64,000 nt of DNA from Methanomassiliicoccus sp. (GCA_033485155.1 JAWQJJ010000011.1:1-64000); one strand, 5' to 3'; positions 16,973-26,411 are shown, counted from the stretch's first letter. Notes: generated by a model not told the origin, from the sequence alone. Numbers and translations are program-made.

Positions 16973-17395
16973 TCAGGTCCTGAAGACCACGGAGTACTCC
17001 ATGGCCTTGGCCCCGAAGTATTCCTTGCAGAAATCCGCGGTTTTCTTGGGCGGGTACTCCTTGCAAGAGAAAACATCGATGAACGCCCGGTCGGTATCCT
17101 CGGCAAAGTGGCCGGAGATCAGCGATGTCTCAATGAGCTGTGCCAGGGAGTAGCCCTGCACCCTCGGGTCGGCGCCGAATCTTACGACGATAGGCTCGCC
17201 AAATCTTTTCATGTCTATGTATTCGCATAGATCAATCGAGAACTGCGTGATCACTTCCTTGCTAGCGATCTTCTGCGGGTCGCAGTCATGGAGATCGATT
17301 GAGGTCAGGAGGCCCCACTCGTTACCACTCTTGAACTTGTCTACGCATTCCTCGTCGCTCAAACACCTGCCCGTCCGCGGACTCATGCTGTACAT
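16973..17395 (-). CDS. S-adenosylmethionine decarboxylase-like protein
   Basis: About 140 residues with the fold and order of prokaryotic AdoMet decarboxylase (polyamine synthesis, pyruvoyl enzyme). By alignment to the Thermotoga-type enzyme, the cleavage-site Ser (Ser91), the downstream His (His96) and the active-site Cys (Cys111 in DVFSC) are all present. However, the usual Glu-Ser-His at the cleavage site reads Thr90-Ser91-Leu92. The N-terminus also carries extra sequence (MSPRTGRCLSDEE). It may be a divergent active decarboxylase or a related paralog with another role. Convergent with the SRPBCC gene and divergent from HMG-CoA reductase. ATG start at 17395; 17386 is possible. Confidence 0.7.
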   Translation of the reverse strand: MYSMSPRTGRCLSDEECVDKFKSGNEWGLLTSIDLHDCDPQKIASKEVITQFSIDLCEYIDMKRFGEPIVVRFGADPRVQGYSLAQLIETSLISGHFAEDTDRAFIDVFSCKEYPPKKTADFCKEYFGAKAMEYSVVFRT

Positions 17396-17616
17396 GTCCT
17401 ATTATCACCTTACCGAGAATCCTTTTGGGATTGAGGTGGTGTGAAACAATCCTGATATTTGAAACTAAGGCTTCGCTTCCACCGAGAATTCACTATATTG
17501 CGACATTTCTGGGTCCGGGGGCCAGCGTGTTAGCATTTATCACTGTTAATAGTCGTCCGGTAGAACGCTCCGTGACATCAGTATCATTATTACGCGAAGA
17601 CCATACTGAGGCCGCT

Positions 17617-18768
17617 ATGACCGGAGAGGGCCTCAAGAACCGTGGCAAGACCCGTGCGGACGTCGATGAGCGCCGAAGGGCGGTGGAAGTGAGCACAGGG
17701 GCGACCCTGGCCAACATCGGCTCGCTGTCCTTCGACCCGATGGCGGCGGCCAAGAACATCGAGAACATGATCGGGACGGTACAGGTGCCGGTAGGCTTCG
17801 TCGGACCGCTCATCATCAACGGCCAGCATGCGGCGGGCGAGTTCCTGGTACCGCTCGCCACCACCGAGGGCGCGCTGTTGGCGTCGGTGAACCGGGGCTG
17901 CTCGGTCATCTCCGCCTCCGGCGGAGCAACCTCGATCGTGGTCAAGGATGCCATGACCCGGGCGCCGGTGTTCAGGGTCCGGGACGCCCGGCACGCGGTG
18001 GAGGTGGGGAAGTGGACCGAGGAGAACTTCGACCGTCTCAAGGCGGCAGCGGAGGCGACCACCTCCCACGGGAGGCTGCTCAGCGCCCAGCCCTTCGCGG
18101 TCGGCCGCTCCTTCTATCTCCGGCTGTCGTACAGCACCGGGGACGCCATGGGGATGAACATGGCGACTATAGCTTCCGAGGCGGTGTCGAGGCTGCTGGA
18201 GAAGGAGACCGGGGCGGTCCTGATCTCGGTGTCCGGCAACCTGTGCGTGGACAAGAAGCCGGCGGCCGTGAACGCGATCCTGGGTCGGGGCAAGATCGTG
18301 CTGGCCGACGTGACCATCCCTAGAAAGGTCCTCGAGGAGAAGATGCACGCCACCCCCGAAGCGGTGGCCGAGACCTGCTTCCGCAAGTGCAGCATAGGGT
18401 CCTCGCTGGCAGTATCGCTGGGCTCCAACGCCCACGCTGCCAACATGCTCGCCGCGCTGTACATCGCCACCGGCCAAGACCCCGCTCAGGTCGTGGAGGG
18501 TTCCATGACTACCACCACCTGCGAGGTCGTGGACGGGGACCTGTACGCGTCGGTGCGCCTGCCGTGCGTGGAGGTGGGCACCGTGGGTGGCGGAACTAGG
18601 CTTCCCTGCCAATCGGAGGCGCTGAATATGATCGGCTGCCTCGGCGAGGGTAAAGCGGAACGGCTGGCCGAGATCGTGGGGGCCGTGGTCCTCGCCGGCG
18701 AGCTGTCGACGCTGAGCGCACAGGCCGCTGGTCACCTGGGGCAAGCGCACAGCAAGCTGGGGCGCTGA
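17617..18768 (+). CDS. hmgA: hydroxymethylglutaryl-CoA reductase, class I
   Basis: 383 residues. Catalyses the NADPH-dependent reduction of HMG-CoA to mevalonate, the entry to isoprenoid and archaeal ether-lipid synthesis. Signature motifs in order: ENMIGTVQVPVGFVGPL with the catalytic Glu (about 49), DAMGMNM, CVDKKPA with the catalytic Lys, GTVGGGTRLP, and a C-terminal AGHLGQAHSK with the catalytic His. The frame extends 64 codons further upstream, but those residues are outside the family; the ATG at 17617 gives the usual archaeal length. The next gene follows within about 30 bases. Confidence 0.95.
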   Translation: MTGEGLKNRGKTRADVDERRRAVEVSTGATLANIGSLSFDPMAAAKNIENMIGTVQVPVGFVGPLIINGQHAAGEFLVPLATTEGALLASVNRGCSVISASGGATSIVVKDAMTRAPVFRVRDARHAVEVGKWTEENFDRLKAAAEATTSHGRLLSAQPFAVGRSFYLRLSYSTGDAMGMNMATIASEAVSRLLEKETGAVLISVSGNLCVDKKPAAVNAILGRGKIVLADVTIPRKVLEEKMHATPEAVAETCFRKCSIGSSLAVSLGSNAHAANMLAALYIATGQDPAQVVEGSMTTTTCEVVDGDLYASVRLPCVEVGTVGGGTRLPCQSEALNMIGCLGEGKAERLAEIVGAVVLAGELSTLSAQAAGHLGQAHSKLGR

Positions 18769-18803
18769 GCGTCCTTTCGTATGGTCAAGGGGCTTTGAGC
18801 GAC

Positions 18804-19913
18804 ATGCTTATGCGCCCCGCTGACCTCTGCCCGAGCATGGAGCGCCAAGTGGCCAGATGGTGGCACGACGAGGGCGAATGGTTGCGATGCGACCTATGCC
18901 CCCACCGGTGCGCCATCGAGGACGGAGGGACCGGGCGGTGCGGTGCCAGGCAGAACGTCCGGGGAACCCTGATCACGAGGACCTACGGAACGGTATGTGC
19001 TCGGGCCGTAGACGTGATCGAGAAGAAGCCCATCTTCCACTATCGGCCGGGATCTAAGCTCCTCTCGTTGGGCACCTTCGGCTGCAATCTCACCTGCGCC
19101 TGCTGCCAGAACGCCGCCCTGGCCCGTTCGTCGGGGGGCGATCTGCCTCACCTTGACATGGCGCCAGAGGAGGTCGTGAACCTCGCCGTGACGGAGAAAG
19201 TGCAGGGGATCGCCTGGACCTTCAACGAGCCCACGGTGTGGAGCGAGTTCATCATCGACACCGCCGAGCTCGCCCGGCCCCGCGGTCTCTTCACCATGAT
19301 CAACACCAACGGTTACATCCTTGCCCCGGCAGCCGAAGAGCTGATGGCGAGCGTGGACGTCGCCAATATCGACATCAAGGGCTTCACCGACCGGTTCTAC
19401 CGGCGCCACTGCGGCGGCAGCCTCCAGGAGGTGTTGGATACCTGCCTCATGGCCAAGGAAAAAGGGGTGCATGTGGAGCTGACGTGCCTCCTTATCCCCG
19501 GATTGAACGACTCGGCCGAGGAGGTAGCCGACCTCAGCCGGTGGGTCGTGGACAATATGGGCACGAACACTCCGCTGTTCTTCTACCGCTTCCATCCGGC
19601 CCACGAGCTCTCCGAGCTGCCGGTGCAGAGCATGGAGGTCATGGAGCGCTCCGTAGCTACCGCCCGCCGGCTGGGTCTGAGGCATGTCTACCTCGGCGGG
19701 GTCACCGGGGAGGGCGGTCAGGACACGCTCTGCCCCTCCTGTGGTTTCCTGGCCGTCGAGCGAACGAGCCTCAAGCCTTCCGAGGGGCTGTGCCTCAAGG
19801 GCCCGGGGGTCAGCAGGTTCTGCCCCACCTTCGAGGTCAAGCTCAACATCGAGGAGGCGCGATGCCCGCGGTGCGGGACGGCCCTGCCCATCGATCTGAA
19901 CGGACGGACCTGA
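18804..19913 (+). CDS. amrS: radical SAM enzyme of the AmmeMemoRadiSam type (AmrS-like)
   Basis: About 370 residues. An N-terminal Cys motif (CDLCPHRC) precedes the radical SAM cluster motif CNLTCACCQN near residue 95. It continues with the AdoMet-binding barrel (WTFNEPTV, INTNGY, IDIKGF) and ends with zinc-ribbon-like CPSCG and CPRCG pairs. This matches the radical SAM member of the AmmeMemoRadiSam set, whose exact reaction is poorly known; the AMMECR1 and Memo partners are not adjacent. The frame opens with a TTG at 18795; the ATG at 18804 is better spaced (11 bases) from AAGGGG. Closely follows HMG-CoA reductase on the same strand. Confidence 0.88.
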   Translation: MLMRPADLCPSMERQVARWWHDEGEWLRCDLCPHRCAIEDGGTGRCGARQNVRGTLITRTYGTVCARAVDVIEKKPIFHYRPGSKLLSLGTFGCNLTCACCQNAALARSSGGDLPHLDMAPEEVVNLAVTEKVQGIAWTFNEPTVWSEFIIDTAELARPRGLFTMINTNGYILAPAAEELMASVDVANIDIKGFTDRFYRRHCGGSLQEVLDTCLMAKEKGVHVELTCLLIPGLNDSAEEVADLSRWVVDNMGTNTPLFFYRFHPAHELSELPVQSMEVMERSVATARRLGLRHVYLGGVTGEGGQDTLCPSCGFLAVERTSLKPSEGLCLKGPGVSRFCPTFEVKLNIEEARCPRCGTALPIDLNGRT

Positions 19914-19948
19914 AAACTAAAAATAGTCACTCTTCCATCGCTTCGAGG

Positions 19949-21604
19949 ATGCCAGTAGTAACCTTCGCCTATGATGACCTCATCTCCCTGCTGGGACGCG
20001 AAGTAAGCGTGGACACCCTCCTGGACCGGGTGCCCCAGGTGGGCGCGGACGTGCACTCCTACGATGAGAGCAGCCGGGAAATGGCCATCGAGTTCTTCCC
20101 GGACCGGCCGGACCTCTACAGCGTGGAGGGCGCGGCCCGTGCATTGCGTACCTTCCTCGGCTTCCAGAGCGGGCTCACCAGCTACGAGGCCCAGGCCTCG
20201 GACGTCGTCCTGACGCTCGACGAGAGCATCACCGACGTTCGCCCGTACATGGTCGCTGGCATCATCGAGGACATCACCGTCACCGACGAGCTCATCCGTT
20301 CGTTGATGGAGCTGCAGGAAAAGCTGCACCTTACCATGGGCCGCAAGAGGTCGAAGGTGTCCATTGGCATTCATGACCTGGACAAGGTGACCCCGCCGTT
20401 CACCTACAAGGCGGTCGATCCGGAGTCGGTGTCCTTCGTCCCCCTCGCTAAGACCGAGAGCATGAACCTGCGGGAGATCCTCGAGCGGCATGAGAAGGGT
20501 GTGGACTACGCCTTCATCCTCGAGGGCAAGGAGCGCTATCCCCTGCTGGTCGACAGCCGGGGAGAGGTGTTATCCTTCCCCCCCATCATCAACGGCACTT
20601 TGACCACGGTCACCACCGCGACGAGGAACGTGTTCCTAGACGTGACGGGCACGGACCTTAATGCCATCAAGGGCGCCTTGAACATCGTGGCCACGGCCAT
20701 GGCCGAGCGGGGCGGCAAGATCAGGACCGTCCGAATCCAGGGGGTCCAGAACGAGGTCACCCCTGACCTCAGCCCGAGGAAGTGGACGATCAGCATCGAG
20801 GCCGCGAACTCCCTGCTGGGCACCCGCCTAGACGGCGAAGGAATGGCCGCAGCGCTGGGTCGGATGGGCTACCAGGCCACCGCGGACGGGGACAATCTAC
20901 AGGTCCTGGCCCCAGCCTGGAGGCTGGACCTCATCCACCCGGTCGACATCATGGAGGACGTGGCCAAGGGCCACGGCTACGAGAACTTCGGGCGGGAGCT
21001 GCCATCCCAGCAGACCTTCGGCGCCGAGCTCCTGACCAGCAAGGGGTCGGACGTCGCCCGCCAGCTGATGGTCGGCTACGGCTACCTGGAAGCGACCACC
21101 CTGACCCTGAGCTCGGAGGAGGACCAGTTCGACCGGCTGCGCCTACCGCGCGGCGAGGTCGTGGAGATCCTCAACCCCATCAGCGAGGATCACACCTGCC
21201 TTCGCGTCTCCCTGCTCCCGAGCCTCATGGCAGTGCTGCGGAGGAACAAGCACCGCGATCTGCCGCAGAGACTGTTCGAGGTCGGGGACGTCATGGAAGG
21301 CATCAAGCGCCGCAAGCACCTCGCTGCGGTAAGCATTTCCGCCCGGGCCTCGTTCACCGAGGCCAAGTCCCTGGTGGAGAGCATCATGCGCGACCTGTCG
21401 GTCCGGTGCACCATCCGGGCGTCGTCCGCGGGCACCTACCTGGAGGGCCGGGGGGCGGAGATCGTCGTCGATGACCGGGTCATCGGAACCTTCGGCGAGG
21501 TGCACCCCGAGGTCATCGCCGGCTTCGATCTCGGGTATCCTATCGCCGCATTCGAGATCGACCTCGAGACGGTCACCGCGGGCAAGCTGGAGAGGCTCGC
21601 CTGA
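19949..21604 (+). CDS. pheT: phenylalanyl-tRNA synthetase beta subunit, archaeal type
   Basis: 551 residues, the normal length for the archaeal/eukaryotic beta subunit, which lacks the long bacterial N-terminal tRNA-binding extension. It begins VVTFAYDDLISLLGREV and contains the editing-type B3/B4 region, the B5 domain (RKWTISIEAANSLLG) and the aminoacylation-like core (VDIMEDVAKGHGYENF, FEVGDV). Works as the alpha2-beta2 enzyme charging tRNA-Phe. The frame is open far upstream, but the ATG at 19949 starts at the conserved N-terminus. The alpha subunit gene is not next to it. Ends about 40 bases before tRNA-Ser. Confidence 0.95.
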   Translation: MPVVTFAYDDLISLLGREVSVDTLLDRVPQVGADVHSYDESSREMAIEFFPDRPDLYSVEGAARALRTFLGFQSGLTSYEAQASDVVLTLDESITDVRPYMVAGIIEDITVTDELIRSLMELQEKLHLTMGRKRSKVSIGIHDLDKVTPPFTYKAVDPESVSFVPLAKTESMNLREILERHEKGVDYAFILEGKERYPLLVDSRGEVLSFPPIINGTLTTVTTATRNVFLDVTGTDLNAIKGALNIVATAMAERGGKIRTVRIQGVQNEVTPDLSPRKWTISIEAANSLLGTRLDGEGMAAALGRMGYQATADGDNLQVLAPAWRLDLIHPVDIMEDVAKGHGYENFGRELPSQQTFGAELLTSKGSDVARQLMVGYGYLEATTLTLSSEEDQFDRLRLPRGEVVEILNPISEDHTCLRVSLLPSLMAVLRRNKHRDLPQRLFEVGDVMEGIKRRKHLAAVSISARASFTEAKSLVESIMRDLSVRCTIRASSAGTYLEGRGAEIVVDDRVIGTFGEVHPEVIAGFDLGYPIAAFEIDLETVTAGKLERLA

Positions 21605-21644
21605 CCGAAAACAATAAGTCCATCCAGGGACCTGGACGCTCCAG

Positions 21645-21731
21645 GCCGAGGTAGCCAAGCCCGGATCACGGCGCCAGCCTTGAGAGCTGGTGGTGCTCTG
21701 CACTTCGGGAGTTCGAATCTCCCCCTCGGCG
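21645..21731 (+). tRNA. tRNA-Ser (TGA anticodon)
   Basis: Class II tRNA of 87 bases: acceptor GCCGAGG/CCTCGGC, anticodon stem CCAGC/GCTGG around CTTGAGA (anticodon TGA), a long variable arm (TGGTGCTCTGCACTTC) typical of Ser, and T-arm GGGAG/CTCCC around TTCGAAT. Discriminator G. CCA is not encoded. Confidence 0.95.
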
Positions 21732-21783
21732 CTTAACTCTTCACCGTATCTCTCCTCGCCGCGCCCGCTCGCGCTCGACGACC

Positions 21784-22710
21784 TCAGGCCGGCGGCCAGC
21801 TCGTTCGCGGGCGGGTCGGAGTGATGACCTTGACCGCCCCCGGCCGTACCCTGAGGGTCAGCGGCGTCTCCCCGATGTACTCCCCGTCGGCCTTGATGGC
21901 CGTTCTCGGTCGGGTCTCCAGCACGACCTCGTGCCGCACCTCGTAGTACCGGAGGCCGGGGTCCTGGAAGTTGCCCAGGACCATGCTCATCCCCGAGCTC
22001 AGGTAATCCAAGCGGCCCCGCCCCCGCATGGCCACCACCTCGACCTTGCCGTCGTCGGGGCGGATCCCAGGCCCCAGCCGCAGCGGTTCCGTCCCCAGGA
22101 TCCCGGCGTTGGCGATGACGAGCTGGTTCACCCACATCTCTACCTGACGCCCGTCGATGCGGCAGTGGGCGTACAGCGGCCGCAGCTCCCCCAGCGCCCT
22201 GAACATCGCCACCATGTAGGCGGAACGGCCCAGCACCTCCTTCTCGTTCCTGGTCACCAGGCGGTTGAGGTCCGCCCCCATGCCCACCGCCACCTGGTAA
22301 ACGAAGCTGCGGTCCCCCGAGGTCATGCAGTCCATGCCGACGATCCGCTCCCTGCGTCTGATGACCCCGGTGGCCGAGGCAATGGAAAGGGGGATCCCCA
22401 GCTCCCGGGCCACCATGTTCGCCGTGCCGGTGGGCACGATGCCCATGGCCGCGTCGGTGCCGGCCACCGCCTCCGCCACCCCGGAGACGGTCCCGTCGCC
22501 TCCCACCGCCACGACCTCGTTCGCCCCCGCCTCCAGGGCCGCGTCGACCATGACGCGCAGCCGGTCCCCTCGGCCCAGGAAGCTGTACCGAACGTCCAGT
22601 CCCCTCAGTCCGGCCAGGACATCCTCCTTGAGATAGAGGGCCGAGCCCACTCCCGAGCGGGGGTTGAGCACCACGAAGACTCGCCGGTCACGGTCGAGGA
22701 CGGACACCAC
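21784..22710 (-). CDS. diacylglycerol kinase-family lipid kinase
   Basis: 308 residues. Nucleotide-binding start VVLNPRSGVG, the signature GGDGT (about residue 90), PTGTANMVARELGIP, and the beta-rich C-terminal domain with VEVVAMRG, ending in KADGEYIGETPLT. The family phosphorylates lipid hydroxyl groups with ATP; in archaea this may serve ether-lipid or undecaprenol-type metabolism, and the substrate is not determined. ATG start at 22710. Divergent from the permease gene, with 70 bases between the two starts. Confidence 0.88.
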   Translation of the reverse strand: MVSVLDRDRRVFVVLNPRSGVGSALYLKEDVLAGLRGLDVRYSFLGRGDRLRVMVDAALEAGANEVVAVGGDGTVSGVAEAVAGTDAAMGIVPTGTANMVARELGIPLSIASATGVIRRRERIVGMDCMTSGDRSFVYQVAVGMGADLNRLVTRNEKEVLGRSAYMVAMFRALGELRPLYAHCRIDGRQVEMWVNQLVIANAGILGTEPLRLGPGIRPDDGKVEVVAMRGRGRLDYLSSGMSMVLGNFQDPGLRYYEVRHEVVLETRPRTAIKADGEYIGETPLTLRVRPGAVKVITPTRPRTSWPPA

Positions 22711-22780
22711 TGTGAAATTGAACCCGTCGGTATATCGCCTTGCCGGAAAGGTACTAATCCATGAAGGGAATCACCGCGAT

Positions 22781-23707
22781 GTGCGGCCAAGGGACTTCCT
22801 GGGCAACAATGCGATGATGATGATCGTAGCCCTGGTGATCGCCATGCTGTTCGGCGGCTTCCCGGAAGCGTACCCCAAGATGAACAAGGACGTGGCCATG
22901 GCGTCGTTGATGGTCATGATGTCCTTCTCCCTGTGCAGCATGCAGCTGAGGGGGTTGAAGCTCGCTTCCCACCGCCGTCCGGTGCGCAATGCCTTCGTCC
23001 TCTCGTTCGTTGTCTCAACAGGAATAACTATCGCCCTGGCCTTCCTGTTCACGGGCGATCTGCGCAACGGGTGGGTCCTCGCCGCGGCCGTGCCCTCGGC
23101 GGTGTCGGTTATACCGTTCACCCTGATCCTGGGCGGCGACCTGGAGGGCACCCTGGTGTCCTCGGCGGCATTGTACGTCATCGCCCTGTTCCTCACTCCC
23201 CTGCTGACCCTGGTGTTCATCGGCCAGGCGGTGAGCGTCACTACTCTCCTGTGGTACGTGGGGATGCTCATCGTCGTGCCCATAGCAGCCTCCCGCGGGC
23301 TGCGCCGGGTCCGGATCGATCCCTACAGCCGAAGCATCGCCATCAACATCGCCTTCGCCGTCCTGGTCATCGCCGTGGCCGGCGCCAACCGGGGGGTGTT
23401 CTTCGGCGACCCCGGCCTCCTCGCCGCCCTCATCGCTGTGGCGGTCATCAAGACCTTCGGCATCGGGGTGGTTCTGGACATCTATGAGCGGAGGAAAACT
23501 GCCCGCTGGGAGCAGCGCGTGCCCGACATCCTCTTCGCCACGCACAAGAACACGGGCATGGCCGCAGCATTGGCCATAGCCCTGCTGGGCCCCGCGGCGG
23601 CGGTGCCGGCGACGGTATGCATGACCGTGGACATCGCCTGGTTGATCTACGTCAGCCGCTTCATGTTCTCGCGGGATAAGAGGCCCCAGCCCCAAGCCAC
23701 AGGGTAA
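22781..23707 (+). CDS. BASS/SBF-like transporter (bile acid:sodium symporter family)
   Basis: About 308 residues with nine or ten hydrophobic segments. The C-terminal region PDILFATHKNTGMAAALAIAL followed by a helix ending in positively charged residues is typical of SBF-type permeases, which use Na+ to move organic anions or other substrates. The substrate is unknown. The frame runs to 22664, but the sequence before the GTG at 22781 is hydrophilic and overlaps the divergent lipid kinase gene; GTG at 22781 with GAAGGGAA upstream is preferred. TAA stop, followed by the Lon-like gene. Confidence 0.72.
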   Translation: MRPRDFLGNNAMMMIVALVIAMLFGGFPEAYPKMNKDVAMASLMVMMSFSLCSMQLRGLKLASHRRPVRNAFVLSFVVSTGITIALAFLFTGDLRNGWVLAAAVPSAVSVIPFTLILGGDLEGTLVSSAALYVIALFLTPLLTLVFIGQAVSVTTLLWYVGMLIVVPIAASRGLRRVRIDPYSRSIAINIAFAVLVIAVAGANRGVFFGDPGLLAALIAVAVIKTFGIGVVLDIYERRKTARWEQRVPDILFATHKNTGMAAALAIALLGPAAAVPATVCMTVDIAWLIYVSRFMFSRDKRPQPQATG

Positions 23708-23754
23708 GGGTCCCATTTATTAATCCCGGGCGATATTCTTACATACGATAGACC

Positions 23755-26124
23755 ATGGTCCAGGAGTTAAGTTACCAGGAGGCCCGGCGGGTCTGCAACG
23801 AGTTGGATTTCGACTGTGACAGCACCTCTCAGCTTAGTCCGCTGGAGACCATCGTGGGCCAGGACCGGGCGGTCAGAGCCCTGAAGTTCGGCCTGCGGAT
23901 CGATAACAGGGGATTCAACATTTTCGTTTCCGGCATTCCCGGCACTGGACGGAAGACTGCCATCCACGACTTCGTCAAGGTCCAGGCGGCGACGATGCCG
24001 GTGCCCCCCGACTGGTGCTATGTCAATAATTTCGCCGACTCCTCCAAGCCTCGTGCCATATCCCTGCCGGCACACAAGGGCAACGAGTTCAAGGAGGCCA
24101 TGGACCGCCTGGTAAACCAGATCGCTCCGGCGCTGAGGGAGGCGTTCGAGAGCGCCGACTACGCCAAGCGCCGGGAAGCCACCATGGCCAGCATCAACCA
24201 GGAGCGGAACGAGATCGTGGCCAAGATCAACGAGATGGCCCAGCAGGCCGGCTTCCTGGTGCAGCCTTCGCCCATCGGTCTGTCGCTGACCCCGGTCACC
24301 AAGGAAGGCCACCCGCTCACCGATCAGGAGTTCGCCCAATTGCCCCCGGCATTGCAGCGGGAGATACAGGAAGAGAGGGAGAAGCTGAACCAGCGCATCG
24401 GGGAGACCTTCCGGCCGTTGCAGGACATCGTGCGGAAGGTGGACAAGGAGATGATGGACCTCAACCGCCAGGTGGCGCATTTCGCCGTGGGGCCGTATAT
24501 CAATGGAATGAGGGACCAGTTTAAAGACAACGCCGAGGTCATCGAATATCTCAAGGAAGTAGAGAAGGATATCGTAGATAATGTCCCTCTGTTCCTCAAC
24601 CCCCAGCCGGGCGGACCGAACACTCCAGTGATAGACCCGACCCATAACTATCGGGTCAACCTCGTGGTGGACAACTCCAAGACGGTCGGCGCCCCGGTGG
24701 AGATCGAGCAGAACCCCAACTACCAGCGGCTGTTCGGCTACTCCGAGCGGGAAGCGAGGTTCGGCACCCTGGTCACCGACTATACCATGATCCGGGGGGG
24801 CAGCGCACACCGGGCTAATGGCGGCTTCCTGGTCATCCCTGTGGAGCGGATGTTCCAAGACCCACTGGTGTGGGAAGGCCTGAAGCAAACCATCGCCAAC
24901 GCCAAGCTGGAGCTGGAGGACCCCGTGGCTCGCTTGGGCTATATCATCACGAAGACTCTGCGGCCGGAGCCGATACCGTTCACCGCCAAGGTCGTGCTTA
25001 TCGGTAACCCCCAGACCTACGGCATCCTTTTTGCCCTGGACCCCGACTTCAAGAAGCTGTTCAAGGTCAAGGCGGAATTCGACACCACCATGGATCGGAC
25101 GCCGGAGAACGTCGAACGGTACACCAAGTTCGTGTGCGGGCTGGTGCAGCGGGAAGGGCTCCTGCACCTCGACCCCACCGCCCTCGCCGCGGTCGTCGAG
25201 CAGTCATCGCGCCTCGCCGACGACCAGCGGAAGCTGTCCACCGAGTTCGCGATGATCGCCGACATGATCCGAGAAGCTTCCTTCTACGCTCAGGAGGAGG
25301 GCGTCGACCACATCACCCGGGATCACATACGCAAGCAGGTGGAGGAGAAGGACTACCGCTCCAACATGATCCAGGGAAAGATCCAGGAGATGATCGCCGA
25401 GGGGACCATCCTCATCGACGTGGATGGCAAGCGGTCCGGCCAGCTCAACGGCCTGGCGGTGCTGGGGGTCGGCGACTTCGCCTTCGGACGACCGTCACGC
25501 ATCACCGCCTCGGTCGGGGTCGGCCGCGAGGGCATCATCGACATCGAGCGGCTGGCCTCTATGGGCGGGGCCACGCACACCAAGGGCGTGCTGATCATCA
25601 GCGGCCTTCTGCACGACCGCTATGCTATCGACGCTCCCCTGTCCCTCTCGGCCAGGGTGGTCTTCGAGCAATCGTACTCCGGCGTGGACGGGGACAGCGC
25701 CTCCAGCACCGAGCTGTACGCCCTCCTTTCCGAGCTCTCGGGGGTGCCCATTAGGCAGAACATCGCGGTGACCGGGTCGGTCAACCAGAAGGGCGAGGTG
25801 CAGGCCATCGGCGGGGTGAACTACAAGATCGAGGGGTTCTTCGAGACCTGCAAGCTCGTCGGCCTGACCGGGGAGCAGGGATGCATGATCCCCCGCTCCA
25901 ACGTCCACAACCTCATGCTCAAGGAGGAGGTGGTGCAGGCGATCAAGGAAGGCAAGTTCCACATCTGGCCGGTCAGCACCATAGACGAGGGCATCGAGGT
26001 CCTCACCGGAGTCCCCGCCGGCCGGCGCAATGAGGACGGCACCTATCCAGCGGGAACCATCAACGCCCTGGCCCAGCGGCGGTTATACGAGATGGCGCAG
26101 GCGGTGAAAGAGTTCCACCCTTAG
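23755..26124 (+). CDS. LonC-like ATP-dependent protease (AAA_32 plus Lon protease domain)
   Basis: 789 residues. The N-terminal half has a degenerate P-loop, SGIPGTGRKT (about 57-68), a long helical insert rich in charged residues (about 125-260) and an AAA+ core (GGFLVIPVERMFQDPLVWEGL). The C-terminal Lon protease domain has the catalytic Ser in DGDSASST and the Lys in GGVNYKIEGFF, the Ser-Lys dyad. This is the soluble bacterial-type family, distinct from membrane-anchored archaeal LonB (no membrane segment here). It degrades damaged or unfolded protein. ATG start, TAG stop. Confidence 0.9.
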   Translation: MVQELSYQEARRVCNELDFDCDSTSQLSPLETIVGQDRAVRALKFGLRIDNRGFNIFVSGIPGTGRKTAIHDFVKVQAATMPVPPDWCYVNNFADSSKPRAISLPAHKGNEFKEAMDRLVNQIAPALREAFESADYAKRREATMASINQERNEIVAKINEMAQQAGFLVQPSPIGLSLTPVTKEGHPLTDQEFAQLPPALQREIQEEREKLNQRIGETFRPLQDIVRKVDKEMMDLNRQVAHFAVGPYINGMRDQFKDNAEVIEYLKEVEKDIVDNVPLFLNPQPGGPNTPVIDPTHNYRVNLVVDNSKTVGAPVEIEQNPNYQRLFGYSEREARFGTLVTDYTMIRGGSAHRANGGFLVIPVERMFQDPLVWEGLKQTIANAKLELEDPVARLGYIITKTLRPEPIPFTAKVVLIGNPQTYGILFALDPDFKKLFKVKAEFDTTMDRTPENVERYTKFVCGLVQREGLLHLDPTALAAVVEQSSRLADDQRKLSTEFAMIADMIREASFYAQEEGVDHITRDHIRKQVEEKDYRSNMIQGKIQEMIAEGTILIDVDGKRSGQLNGLAVLGVGDFAFGRPSRITASVGVGREGIIDIERLASMGGATHTKGVLIISGLLHDRYAIDAPLSLSARVVFEQSYSGVDGDSASSTELYALLSELSGVPIRQNIAVTGSVNQKGEVQAIGGVNYKIEGFFETCKLVGLTGEQGCMIPRSNVHNLMLKEEVVQAIKEGKFHIWPVSTIDEGIEVLTGVPAGRRNEDGTYPAGTINALAQRRLYEMAQAVKEFHP

Positions 26125-26183
26125 CCAGTCCACCTGCCAAAATTTATATTCATTGATATACATAATGCAGGCGGGATGGGAAT

Positions 26184-26411
26184 TTGTGCCGTTATAGCTA
26201 TGGGTCCAACCGCTGCGCTCACCGGATGGTAGACGCCGGCGTCTGCTCCGGAGAAAAAAACTGCATCGAGCGCATCGCGCCCTCTTACCACAGCCGCGCC
26301 CCGGCCCCGGGGCGGAGGGCGATGACGCGGGACGACCACACCCTGCGCATGGCTGCCGTCGATCTTCACCTCATCGACCTGGGGTCGCCCCTGGCCGGCA
26401 GGAGGGATTAG
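26184..26411 (+). CDS. small cysteine-containing protein, first of a tandem pair
   Basis: About 75 residues, TTG start. The first 30 residues, MCRYSYGSNRCAH then AGVCSGEKNC, mirror the start of the next gene (MRCYYLQMDGRC then GFACIGEKC), with the same Cys spacing. The C-terminal half is not conserved between them. An AT-rich TATATTCATTGATATACATA lies upstream. The TAG stop touches the ATG of the next gene, indicating coupled translation. Cys pairs suggest metal binding; function unknown. Confidence 0.55.
   Translation: MCRYSYGSNRCAHRMVDAGVCSGEKNCIERIAPSYHSRAPAPGRRAMTRDDHTLRMAAVDLHLIDLGSPLAGRRD

Noticed and set aside
17590-18750. 386-codon minus-strand frame
   Set aside because: Antisense to HMG-CoA reductase, with Arg/Gly/His-rich low-information sequence.
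19238-19948. Upstream extension of the pheT frame
   Set aside because: It is an out-of-frame reading of the radical SAM gene; the PheRS N-terminus begins at 19949.
23767-25167. 466-codon minus-strand open frame
   Set aside because: Exactly antisense to the LonC-like gene, and its His/Leu/Gly-rich composition comes from the GC-rich coding strand.
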